Positions 1-10,000 of a DNA stretch of 64,000 bases are shown one piece after another. The notes below the pieces were generated by a model. That model searched no databases and was not told the DNA's origin. It worked only from the letters and a program-made list of their open reading frames with translations. The first letter of the stretch is position 1. Every line of letters starts with the position of its first letter. The DNA comes from Bacteroidota bacterium (lineage in GTDB: Bacteria > Bacteroidota > Ignavibacteria > Kapaibacteriales > UBA2268): positions 42,729 through 106,728 of the forward strand of contig SCSM01000024.1 in NCBI GenBank assembly GCA_004322215.1. The letters run 5' to 3'. The position numbers and the translations under genes are program-made.

Positions 1-1
1 A

Positions 2-895
2 AAATTATTTTTCTCGAATTCGGGAACAGAAGCTGTAGAGGGAGCAATCAAGCTTGCAAGACGCTGGGGAAATTCCTTAGGGAAAACAGAAATGTTCGGA
101 TTTTCAGGTGGTTTCCATGGTCGAACATACGGTTCATTATCATTAATGGACAAACCGCTTTATAAAGATGGAATGGGTCCATTTCTACCCGGTATGAATG
201 TCATTCCATACAATGATATTCCATCTATGGAAAAAAATTTAAATGAAAATACAATTGCCGTGATAATAGAATTTCTTCAGGGTGAAGGTGGTATCATTAG
301 TGCAAAAAAGGATTTTATTGATACTTTATTCGAATTGAAGAAAAGATATAATTTTCTCATAATAGCTGATGAAGTACAAACCGGTGTCGGACGAACAGGG
401 AAATTCTTATCTTATGAACATTATGGCGCCAAACCCGATATTGTTACAATGGCAAAAGGGCTTGGAGGCGGCTTGCCTCTTGGAGCCATTTTAGTATGTG
501 ATGAATTGAAAGATGTTTTTCAGAAAGGAATGCACGGCACAACTTATGGTGGCAATGCAGTTGCCTGTTCTGCGGGTTATGCTGTTTTACAATTACTCGA
601 AAACGGTTTACTCGAGCAGGTCGGGAATGTCGGCGATTATCTTAATTCTCAGTTAAATGAGGTGCAATGGGAATATCCCAATCATTTGCTTGAAATAAGG
701 GGTAAGGGTTTGATACAGGGAATTCTGCTGGATTTCGATGCATCAGAATTGGTCGATGCCATACTTAGAAGGCAGATTATTACTAATGCTGCATCGGGAA
801 AAGTATTACGACTCGTTCCTCCACTCATCGTTACTGATAATGAAGTAAGTTTGTTTGTCCATGAATTAAGAAACGCATTAGCAGAAATTGTATAA
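2..895 (+). CDS. argD: Acetylornithine/class III aminotransferase, 5'-truncated by window edge
   Basis: A PLP-dependent fold-type I (class III) aminotransferase, best matching acetylornithine transaminase of arginine synthesis (N-acetylornithine plus 2-oxoglutarate to the semialdehyde plus glutamate, cytosolic). The ORF track starts at an internal ATG (92), but the same frame is open to base 2 and encodes FFSNSGTEAVEGAIKLARRWG-type sequence, the family's conserved substrate/PLP loop, so the true start lies outside the window. Visible motifs are the PLP-contacting aspartate in ADEVQTGVGRTG and the Schiff-base lysine in TMAKGLGGGLPLGA. About 297 residues are present of a usual 380-400. Related class III enzymes (ornithine, GABA or succinylornithine transaminases) cannot be excluded from this fragment. 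No other arg genes follow. Confidence 0.82.
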   Translation, partial: KLFFSNSGTEAVEGAIKLARRWGNSLGKTEMFGFSGGFHGRTYGSLSLMDKPLYKDGMGPFLPGMNVIPYNDIPSMEKNLNENTIAVIIEFLQGEGGIISAKKDFIDTLFELKKRYNFLIIADEVQTGVGRTGKFLSYEHYGAKPDIVTMAKGLGGGLPLGAILVCDELKDVFQKGMHGTTYGGNAVACSAGYAVLQLLENGLLEQVGNVGDYLNSQLNEVQWEYPNHLLEIRGKGLIQGILLDFDASELVDAILRRQIITNAASGKVLRLVPPLIVTDNEVSLFVHELRNALAEIV

Positions 896-1009
896 TTTTC
901 ATTCAATAAAACTTTTCTTCTAATGTTATTATTAAGTATTTTTAATAACAAACTAATTCAATTTGAAAAGCATTTATGTTTAAAATATACAACTTGATTA
1001 TAAAGAAAA

Positions 1010-1215
1010 ATGAGACAAATTATTTTTGTAAAAGATGGGGATGGATTTTGGGTTGCAGAATGTCCAAGTTACCCTGGGGCTTTTGTCAGGGTGATGCCAA
1101 AGCATAAGCAATAGAAAATATTAAAGAAGCAATCTAATTATATACAGAATGTTTGCTCGAGGATGGAATCGAGGTTCCTGAAGAAAAGTATAAAGTTATG
1201 TCACCTGTTGTATAA
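1010..1215 (+). pseudogene. HicB-like antitoxin gene, decayed
   Basis: Not in the ORF track. The start at 1010 reads MRQIIFVKDGDGFWVAECPS, the typical opening of the HicB antitoxin fold. At the run of four G near 1076-1079 the reading frame slips by one base; the rest of the family pattern (QGDAK, AIENIKEAI, LLEDGIEVPEEKYKVMSPVV) continues in the next frame to a TAA at 1213. That second frame carries two further in-frame TAA codons at 1105 and 1135, both at positions where the family normally has Glu. A functional product is therefore not expected. No HicA toxin gene is visible on either side, so this looks like the last remnant of a HicAB module. The family match is by eye. Confidence 0.7.
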
Positions 1216-1231
1216 ATTAACAAATCTCAAA

Positions 1232-3529
1232 TTAAATATTATCTGTTATTCTTTTCTCTCTCGCTTGATTTAAACCTTTCATAACAATTTCTTCCGGTAT
1301 GACTATGTCAAAACCGGAGTGAGGCACACCTTTCTTGACATTCAATCTATTTAATACCTCAAGAAAAAGTTGTTCTGCTTCCTCGAACCTTCCCAGATAA
1401 AGCAAAGCATAAGCTTTGAGATGTAAGGCATAAACCTGACCGGGTGCTTTTTCTAAGGATTTTTCTGTCCAGTATAAACACTCGTCAAAATTCTTTTTAT
1501 TACCGACAAGTTGTGCGAGTGTCGAAGTTGCACTTGCATAAACAGAATCGGAAAGATTGCCAAGTTGAAGCGAAAACCTGATTGTTTTTTCTGCCTCATC
1601 AATCAATTTCATTTGAGCAAGCGTTTGTCCGAGTTGATACCATGCATAAGCATTCAATGGCTCTTCCTGGACATGCTGTATCAGCATTTTGTAATTCCTG
1701 TTCACCTTGGCTTCCATAACTTCTCTCGATTGATTATAACCGAGATGTTCTATTACTAAGTCTGAAAAAAGGATTGACTTGCCAAGAGCAAAAATCGAAG
1801 GAGTGATTTGCTCATGTACTCTGCCCTGGAAAGAAATTTTCGGAATTCCGTAATTCCTGAATATTCTCGGATATCCACCACGATGTCTTTCAGTCGAACC
1901 GTTCAACTGGTAATGGTCGCTCTCGATTGTACAAATGAATCCACCTATTTCATCAGATGCATTCATCAGTATATTTCGAATATTATTCTTTGAATTAATA
2001 TCCAGTCTTTCGTCAGCATCGAGATAAAGAATCCACTCACCCGTTGAATTTTTCAATGCTTCATTCCTTGCCGCGGCAAAATCATCAATCCATTCGAAAT
2101 CATATATTTTTGCTTTGTATTTTTTTGCAATTTCCTTTGTCCTGTCGGTTGAACCAGTATCAACAATAACAATTTCATCAACAACATCTCTTACACTTTC
2201 GAGGCATCCGGGCAATGTTCCTTCTTCATTTTTAACAATCATACTCAATGTTAGAAACGGTTTATAACCATTACCTCCGGTTTTCACTTCACTTGAAGTT
2301 TGGATACTCTTAATTTTGCTCAGAGCATTATCTACTTGTTCCAGGTAATTGGTAATTTCTCCCTTATTCGGAGCAAGCTTTTTCGCTTTCAATAAAAATC
2401 CTCTGGCTTCGTCGAATTTTTTCCAGAAAAACGCAACATTTGCCATACCGACAAGGATACCCACGTCATTATTATTGATTTTAAAACCCTTCTCAAATTC
2501 ACTAAATGCGGCATCGAATTGCTTCAAACCAATCAGGCATTTTCCTTTTCTGAAATATAATTGTTCCTTTGGCAGATGATAATCACCAACGATTTTTGTA
2601 GTCAAATCTTCTTTTGTTTCTGCTTCTTCCATGCGTTGATAAGATTCAAGTGCATCAGGATAATTTCCTGTCTGAGTGTGCGTATCACCAAGTATATAAT
2701 TAGCAAATGACTGATTCGGCAATATGCTTAATGATTCCTTCGCTCTTGCAATTGCTTTTTCATAATTTTTCATCTGAAAAGCAACAACAGCACCGAAATT
2801 CAATGCCTGTGGCTTTACAGCACTATTCGGATTAACGATTTCCAGCGTTTTTTGAATATCCTTTTCTGCTTCTTCAAGCGATTTCAAAGCAAGGAATGTT
2901 TTCGCTCTCTGGTAAAGCGAATAAGCATCCTCCGGATTTTTTTCCAGTGATTTATTTAATAGATACAAATTCCTTTCTTGTTTTTGTCTCATTTGTTCCG
3001 AAGAATGTCCATATCCGATATGCTTGAATAACAGGTTTGATTGCTGCAATCTGAAACCTTGCTGAAGCAATGGTTCCAGCACTTGTTCATGTATTATTCC
3101 ATGGAATCTGACAGAAGGATGATTTACAAATAATCTCAGCAAACCGGATGAATAAGTGTCAATGCTCCCGTCTTCCCTTCTCGCTTCAGACACTACGTTA
3201 ATAATCCAGCCACCAGTAGAGGGACCTTTATTTTCAATAGCTGATTTTAATTCTTCAGGATTCAGAAGTCTTTCGTCTGCATCAATAACGAGAATAAAAT
3301 TTTTTGTTGCCGAGTTTAATGCAATATTTCTTGAATAAGAAAAATCATCCTGCCATTCGGTTATTATTACTTTGCATCCTAACCTATCGGCAATTTCGAC
3401 TGTCTTGTCTGTTGAACCTGTATCAACGACAATGATTTCATCAGCACAGGATTCGATAGATTTCAGGCAATCCCGGAGATGCTTTTCTTCATTTTTAGTT
3501 ATAATGCACGCTGATACGCTAAGTTCCAA
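1232..3529 (-). CDS. Tandem family-2 glycosyltransferase / TPR protein
   Basis: A cytosolic or membrane-peripheral protein with a duplicated architecture: a GT2 domain (about residues 3-180), TPR-like helical repeats (about 190-410), a second GT2 domain (about 423-620) and C-terminal TPRs. Both GT2 copies show the same signatures: an opening CIITKNEE / SMIVKNEE strand, IVDTGSTD, and a metal-binding DADE (D83-E86 in the first copy). No signal peptide or transmembrane helix is evident. GT2 proteins of this SunS-like or TPR-linked type transfer sugars from nucleotide donors to peptides, lipids or glycans; the acceptor here is unknown. It is transcribed alone, divergent from the T9SS propeller gene and convergent with argD. 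Duplication within one polypeptide is evident from the repeated motifs. Confidence 0.82.
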   Translation of the reverse strand: MELSVSACIITKNEEKHLRDCLKSIESCADEIIVVDTGSTDKTVEIADRLGCKVIITEWQDDFSYSRNIALNSATKNFILVIDADERLLNPEELKSAIENKGPSTGGWIINVVSEARREDGSIDTYSSGLLRLFVNHPSVRFHGIIHEQVLEPLLQQGFRLQQSNLLFKHIGYGHSSEQMRQKQERNLYLLNKSLEKNPEDAYSLYQRAKTFLALKSLEEAEKDIQKTLEIVNPNSAVKPQALNFGAVVAFQMKNYEKAIARAKESLSILPNQSFANYILGDTHTQTGNYPDALESYQRMEEAETKEDLTTKIVGDYHLPKEQLYFRKGKCLIGLKQFDAAFSEFEKGFKINNNDVGILVGMANVAFFWKKFDEARGFLLKAKKLAPNKGEITNYLEQVDNALSKIKSIQTSSEVKTGGNGYKPFLTLSMIVKNEEGTLPGCLESVRDVVDEIVIVDTGSTDRTKEIAKKYKAKIYDFEWIDDFAAARNEALKNSTGEWILYLDADERLDINSKNNIRNILMNASDEIGGFICTIESDHYQLNGSTERHRGGYPRIFRNYGIPKISFQGRVHEQITPSIFALGKSILFSDLVIEHLGYNQSREVMEAKVNRNYKMLIQHVQEEPLNAYAWYQLGQTLAQMKLIDEAEKTIRFSLQLGNLSDSVYASATSTLAQLVGNKKNFDECLYWTEKSLEKAPGQVYALHLKAYALLYLGRFEEAEQLFLEVLNRLNVKKGVPHSGFDIVIPEEIVMKGLNQAREKRITDNI

Positions 3530-3606
3530 TTTAATCCCTTAATTAATAAATAAATCGCATTAAATTAATCAAAAATTATGCTATAAATTAATATGTTTAA
3601 AATTTT

Positions 3607-3635
3607 TTGTAAATCAACGGATATTGTATAATTTG
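3607..3635 (+). promoter_or_regulatory. Candidate Bacteroidetes-type promoter for the propeller genes
   Basis: A TTG at 3607-3609 is followed after 17 bases by TATAATTTG at 3627-3635. This matches the known -33 TTTG / -7 TAnnTTTG pattern of Bacteroidetes housekeeping promoters. It lies about 57 bases before the ATG at 3692, where a purine-rich ATCGGAGACAT supplies a ribosome binding site. AT-rich sequence makes chance matches likely. Confidence 0.42.
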
Positions 3636-3691
3636 TAAGTTTGAAAAATATTTAGTATCAATGTTATTGGTATAAAATCGGAGACATAAAA

Positions 3692-6600
3692 ATGAATAAA
3701 TATTCGTTACTATTTACCGGCTTAATTTTAACCGGTGTATTCTTCTTAACATACACCGGCTCTTACTCTGAAGACATTCAAAAATCCTGGTATTCGGGAT
3801 TTGAAAACACTCAAAAAAATAATTTTTTTGAGTTACAGAAAAATTTCAATGAATATTGGAAAGATAAAACTCCTGCAAAAGGAAGCGGCTGGAAAGTATT
3901 TAAAAGATGGGAATATTTTTGGGAACAACGGCTCGACTCAACTGCTAAACCTCCTGATATGGTTAAAATTTACCAAAATTGGAATAATTACCTGGCTAAA
4001 AATAAGCATAAAGAAACTTTACAGGCATCAAATTTTAAATGGACATTTTTGGGACCTTCCTCGCCACCTTTTAAAAGTAATAACCAGGACCCGGCAGGTG
4101 TCGGAATCGGAAGAATGAATTGTATAACCTTCGACCCGGTAAATCCCAACATATTATGGGCAGGTGCTGCTTATGGCGGTGTGTGGAAATCTACTAACAG
4201 CGGTTCCTCCTGGCGTACATTCCCCTTCACGGAATTTATGTCAATCGGTATAACTGACATTGCCGTTTCTCCTGCTAATCCTAATATTGTGTATGTTGCT
4301 ACCGGTGATGCAGATGGTTCACTTAGTGGCAGTGCATGTTATAGTATAGGCGTTCTAAAGACGATTGATAGTGGTAATACCTGGACAACAACCGGATTGC
4401 AAAGCCAGATTCAAAATGGTGTAATCATCAATAGGTTGATTATTCACCCCACTCAACCGGATACCCTGTTTGCAGCAACAACCGGCGGACTATATGCAAG
4501 CTATGATGGAGGAACAAATTGGTTCCAAATGATTAATGCATATTTCAGGGATTTGGAATTCAAACCGGATAACCCGAATATCATCTTTGCAGCGGGAGTT
4601 GTCACAGGTCAAAACAATCAATTGCTTTACACAGTAGTAAAAATTGACCTGGTTGCAAGCCAATATAGTTATAATTTTTCATTCCCGGCAAATGAAGTAC
4701 TGAGAATGGCAATTGCTGTCTCTCCTGCCAATCCGAATTATATTTATGCATTAAGCACAGCGTCGGACCTCGGTTTTCATTCTGTTGTAAAATCTACTGA
4801 TGGAGGTACTACATGGAATATTGTTGCCCAAAGGAGCAATTCTCCGAATTACCTTCATGAAAACTGGGCTGGGACAGGAAACGGAGGACAGGGACATTAT
4901 GACCTTGCCATCGAAGTGTCAAAAACAAATGCAAATGAAGTTTATATTGGCGGTGTAAATATCTGGAAATCAACAGATGGAGGAGTTACCTGGTCGCTCA
5001 ATGCAGAATGGACAGGAATGCATTCTGTCCCATGGATTCATGCCGACCAGCACGACCTGGAATTCTCTCCTACAGGTGAACTTTTCTCAGCGAATGACGG
5101 TGGGATTACAAAATCAACAAATGGCGGTTTAACCTGGTCTGAATTAAATAACGGTTTGGCGGTAACTGAATTTTACAGGTTAAGTTCCGCCCCTTCAACG
5201 CAAGGAATTGTATATTGCGGGAGTCAGGATAACGGTACACACAGGTTATTAGCACGTGAATGGAAAAACGTTCTTGGCGGTGATGGCATGGAATGTCTCG
5301 TTGACCCTAATAACCCTGATTTTGTTTATACATCGCTTTATTACGGTGATTTTCATAGATCAACTAACGGTGGAAATTCTTTCGCACCAATGCTAAGTAT
5401 GACAACCACAAATGAGCAAGCCGGATGGGTAACTCCATTGGTAATGGACACTAAATTCCCGGCTGTTCTTTATGCAGGTTATCAAAACGTATGGAAAACC
5501 ACTAACAGGGGTTTATCATGGAACAGATTGGGCGCAATTGATTCGACCGGTATTATCAGGGCAATTGCAATTGCTCCATCAGATAATAATACTATTTATG
5601 TTTCTAAACAGGGTGGCATTTGGGTTTCAACTAATGCCGGGCAGACATGGGAAAGAATAATAACAGGTGGAATTATTACAGGAATTGCAGTTTCTCCGAC
5701 AAATCCGAAGAAATTCTGGTTTTCTAATTCCGGCTATGGCGACAGTTTAAAAGTATATGAAATGGATGTGAACAACTTAACGAATATATCCGGCTCTCTA
5801 CCTAATGTACCTGTCAATTGTATCATTTATCAAAATAATTCTCCAGATAGATTATATATTGGTACAGATGTCGGAGTTTTCTATCGTGATAATAGATTTA
5901 GTGACTGGCAATTATTCCAGAACGGCTTGCCAAATGTTGTTATTAGCGAACTGGACATTCATTATGCTTCCAAAAAAATCAGGGCTGCTACTTATGGCAG
6001 GGGGCTTTGGGAAAATGACCTGATTGAATGTAATGCTCCTCTTCCGAAGATTAATTCAGCAAAAAAAGATATATGTCGAGGTGATAGTGTTAAACTTGAA
6101 CTGACTGCTCCATACAAAACTTATGATTGGTCAACAGGTGAAACGACAAACTTTATTTGGATTAAAGATGAAGGAACTTATACTGTTACTGTAACAGATT
6201 CATCTGATTGCACATATACATCAGAACCGGTAAATATAATAGTTCATGAAATTCCCGGCATATCGGTTAAAGTAACAAATGGCACCACAACCTTCTGCGA
6301 TGGTGACAGCGTCACATTGCAGGGGAATCCCAATTTCACTTTTTCATCGTGGGTATGGTCAGACGGACAAACAGGAAGAAATATAGTTGCAAAAAAATCC
6401 GGCTCTTACACAGTTACCGGAACTACATCATATGGCTGCAAAAATACTTCAGCAGCAGTTGATGTTACTGTTAATCCTGCCCCGGACAAACCGACAATAA
6501 CCAAGGATGGAAATACTCTGATGTCATCATTAGCACACCGTTATCAATGGTACAGGAATGACACACTGATTGTATTAGCCACTAATCAGTACTATTTAGC

Positions 6601-6955
6601 AAAAAAAGATGGCAAATATTCTGTAAAAGTTTTTAATGAATTGGACTGTGGTACAATCTCAGACCAACTGGATGTCATACTCGGAATTGATGATGAATCC
6701 GAAAACAATATTGTATTGATTCAGCCAAATCCTACACAAGGATATCTTAACATTATCATTAACGATGAGCCGGTTTCTAATTGCTCGATTGAAATAACAA
6801 ATATTCAGGGAGAAAAATTATTTACGATTAATAATATTAAAATTAATGAAAATTACCTGCAGACAATAGATATTCATAAATTCCCGACAGGCGTCTATTT
6901 TGTTAAAGTGAATCTCGGGAACAAGGTTATTATTAGAAAATTAATTAAGGAATAA
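3692..6955 (+). CDS. Secreted sortilin/BNR-type beta-propeller protein with T9SS sorting domain
   Basis: A 1087-residue exported protein. The first ~25 residues form a signal peptide, followed by a short conserved W-rich segment (KRWEYFWEQR). From about 100 to 780 there are repeated propeller blades typical of the VPS10/sortilin or BNR superfamily, recognisable by repeated GVWKSTNSG, STDGGVTW, NPNIVYVATGD and STNGG motifs. Two Ig-like/PKD-like modules (YDWSTGET and VWSDGQTG strands) follow. The last ~80 residues (IQPNPTQG to VIIRKLIKE) match a type A T9SS C-terminal sorting signal. The protein should therefore cross the outer membrane by T9SS and be surface-attached or released. Substrate is unknown; propellers of this type often bind glycans or proteins. 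It forms a tandem pair with the next gene, 65 bases downstream. Confidence 0.85.
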   Translation: MNKYSLLFTGLILTGVFFLTYTGSYSEDIQKSWYSGFENTQKNNFFELQKNFNEYWKDKTPAKGSGWKVFKRWEYFWEQRLDSTAKPPDMVKIYQNWNNYLAKNKHKETLQASNFKWTFLGPSSPPFKSNNQDPAGVGIGRMNCITFDPVNPNILWAGAAYGGVWKSTNSGSSWRTFPFTEFMSIGITDIAVSPANPNIVYVATGDADGSLSGSACYSIGVLKTIDSGNTWTTTGLQSQIQNGVIINRLIIHPTQPDTLFAATTGGLYASYDGGTNWFQMINAYFRDLEFKPDNPNIIFAAGVVTGQNNQLLYTVVKIDLVASQYSYNFSFPANEVLRMAIAVSPANPNYIYALSTASDLGFHSVVKSTDGGTTWNIVAQRSNSPNYLHENWAGTGNGGQGHYDLAIEVSKTNANEVYIGGVNIWKSTDGGVTWSLNAEWTGMHSVPWIHADQHDLEFSPTGELFSANDGGITKSTNGGLTWSELNNGLAVTEFYRLSSAPSTQGIVYCGSQDNGTHRLLAREWKNVLGGDGMECLVDPNNPDFVYTSLYYGDFHRSTNGGNSFAPMLSMTTTNEQAGWVTPLVMDTKFPAVLYAGYQNVWKTTNRGLSWNRLGAIDSTGIIRAIAIAPSDNNTIYVSKQGGIWVSTNAGQTWERIITGGIITGIAVSPTNPKKFWFSNSGYGDSLKVYEMDVNNLTNISGSLPNVPVNCIIYQNNSPDRLYIGTDVGVFYRDNRFSDWQLFQNGLPNVVISELDIHYASKKIRAATYGRGLWENDLIECNAPLPKINSAKKDICRGDSVKLELTAPYKTYDWSTGETTNFIWIKDEGTYTVTVTDSSDCTYTSEPVNIIVHEIPGISVKVTNGTTTFCDGDSVTLQGNPNFTFSSWVWSDGQTGRNIVAKKSGSYTVTGTTSYGCKNTSAAVDVTVNPAPDKPTITKDGNTLMSSLAHRYQWYRNDTLIVLATNQYYLAKKDGKYSVKVFNELDCGTISDQLDVILGIDDESENNIVLIQPNPTQGYLNIIINDEPVSNCSIEITNIQGEKLFTINNIKINENYLQTIDIHKFPTGVYFVKVNLGNKVIIRKLIKE

Positions 6956-7020
6956 AATAAATAGTTGATTTAATAAATCGTCATATTAATTTGGATTTTT
7001 TTATGTTTAGTGGACTTACA

Positions 7021-10000
7021 ATGAAAACCGAAAAAATTATTTTAAAAACGACTCTGATAATTATTTTAATAAGTTTAATATCAGGAATTTCTTTTGGACA
7101 ACAGAAATATTTACTTTCAGTTGAAAATTCATCACACCTGAATTTCTACGATATGCAGAAAGCATTTAATAATTACTGGGACCAAATCCCTGAATCCGAA
7201 AGAAAGGGATGGAAAAACTTTAAACGATGGGAATCTTTCTGGGAAAGAAGAGTTTATCCGACAGGAGAATTTCCGGATGGTGCCAAAATCCTTAAGGAAT
7301 GGCAGCAATTTAAGATGAAGAATGAACAAAATTCCACACAATCTGAAGCTCAATGGAATTTGCTTGGACCTGTATTAAATCCTCAATCAGCCGGTAACAC
7401 CCGTGACCAGGGATTAGGAAGAATCAACCGTCTCAGATTAGACCCTACAAATGAGAATGTTTTATGGGCTGGTGCTGCTTCGGGTGGTGTTTGGAAATCG
7501 GTTGACGGCGGAAGAAACTGGTTTACATTCCCATTCACACAATTTCTTTCAATCGGTGTTTCTGACATAGCTATAGCAGAGAGAAATCCCGACATAGTTT
7601 ATGTAGCTACCGGCGACTGCGAACCGTCATATTCAAATTATTATTCTATCGGTTTAATAAAAACAACAAACGGTGGAAAAGACTGGGAGGTTACAAATCT
7701 TAAATACTCGACTGACAACGGAAGAAATGTTAACCGTGTTATAGTTCATCCTGATAATCCCAATATTGTCATTGTAGGTACAAGCGAGGGAATATACAAA
7801 TCAACTGATGGAGGTAATACCTGGAGCCAGAAAGAAGGAGGCAAATTCTTTATTGATTTGGAATTCATGCCCGGCAATCCTGATGTTGTGTATGCTTCGA
7901 CAAAATCCTGGAGCGGAAATAACTATATTTATAAATCAACTAATAATGGAGATACCTGGAAAGAAATTCGAACTTACCAGGGTTCGGTACGTATTGCTTT
8001 AGCTGTAACTCCATTTGAGCCGCTATTCGTTTATGCAGTCGTCGCTTCAACAAACCGTGGATTTCAATCACTCTCGGTTTCTGTTGATGGAGGTGATAAT
8101 TGGGATATAGTATCCACACCATCAACTTCAAAAAACATACTTGGCTGGGGTGATGGAGGACCGAACGACCAAGTTGATGGCTCTTACGGACAGGGTGAAT
8201 ATGACCTGTGCATCGCAGTTTCTCCTTCTAACGGTTACGAAGTATATGTAGGTGGCATAAATGTTTGGAAATCAGCTGACGGAGGCAATTCATTTACATT
8301 AATGACCCATTGGTACGGCGGCTATCAAAAACCGTTCATTCATGCTGATATTCATGACCTTGTTTTTGCAAATACAACGAATACACTATATGCAACACAT
8401 GACGGTGGAATTGATAAAACAACCAATGGAGGATTTAACTGGACAAATATAACTGATGGTATGTCAATATCACAATTTTATCGTTTGGGGTGTTCCCAAA
8501 CAAATCCCGGATTAATAATCGGCGGATGCCAGGACAACGGAACAAGGAGATTGAAAAACGATACCTGGATGGGTGTTTATGCCGGGGACGGTATGGAAGC
8601 AGCCATTGACCCAACCAATGAAAACAGGATGTATGCTTCGACTCAATACGGAGAATTAGCTCGTTCCGGAAACGGCGGAAGTAATTTCTCATACATGATA
8701 GGTAGAAATGAGACAGGTGCAAGGGGTGACTGGATTACCCCATTTATTATCAATCCTGTTAATACTTCAAATTTATATGCTGGCTACAGGGATGTTTGGA
8801 AATTAAGCAATTACGGCACTATCAAATCAAAAATTTCAAATTTCGGAAGCAGTCAGAATATACTTTCACTGGCAATAGCTCCTTCAGACACTAACACTCT
8901 GTATGCTGCAACAATCAGCGACCTCCATGTTACCCGTGACGGAGCTCAAACATGGACCAAGAGGTTTTATTCGGGTGGTCCGATTTCATATATTGCTGTT
9001 CACCCTGAAAATGCAAACAGGTTATGGATTACTAAATCCAATTATTCTGCAGGTCAAAAAGTATTTGAATACGATGGTTCAAGTTGGAAAAATATTTCTG
9101 GAAATTTACCTAATGTTCCTGTAAACTGCATTGTTTACCAAAAAGGTTCGCCGGACCGGCTTTATGTAGGTACCGACATCGGAGTATTTTACACCGATTA
9201 TGGTTCAAGTTACTGGGAACCTTATGGCAGCGGTATGCCAAATGTAATAGTTTATGAACTAGAGATACAAGAATCATCTAAAAAATTAAGAGCTGCTACT
9301 TTCGGCAGGGGAATATGGGAAACAGATTTGATGGATTGCAATCTACCTCAACCACAGGTTAATGTTATTGGAGAAACAACTTTCTGCGAAGGCGACAGCG
9401 TTCTACTCGAAGCTCCCGATGGCTTGTCGGATTATGTATGGTCAACCGGTGAATCAACAAAAAGGATAAGCATTAAACAATCAGGTAATTATACTCTGCT
9501 TGTTAATGACCCTAACGGATGCAAGGCAAAATCAAAAGCTGTTGAAATTACAGTTAAAAAAGTTAATGAACTTAACATTTCACCTTTAGGTAAATACCCG
9601 ATTTGTGACGGTGATACTGTTCAATTAAGTGCTTCTCTCGGCTTTCAGACATATTTATGGTCAACGGGGGAAACCACAAAAAAAATTACGGCGAGAGATA
9701 CCGGTTTTTATTCTGTAAAAGGTACAACCTCAAGTGGGTGTACCGCTTTTGCTGAATTCAAAGTTGAATTGACACCCGCCAAGCCGATTATTACAAGAAA
9801 CAGGAACACTCTGACTTCGAGTGAAGCTGCGGCTTATCAATGGTATTATAACGGAAATCCGATACCTGATGCAACGCAGCAAAGTTATGAAATCACACAA
9901 GCAGGTATTTATAAAATAATAGTATTCGATAAGGATAGCTGTACGAATGTTTCTGATTCGATTGATGCAATTGTCGGTGTAGATGAAATTAAATATTATG

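Noticed and set aside
1010-1215. Reading the internal TAA codons of HicB and DUF4160 as recoded sense codons
   Set aside because: Most intact genes in the window end in TAA, so TAA is an ordinary stop here.
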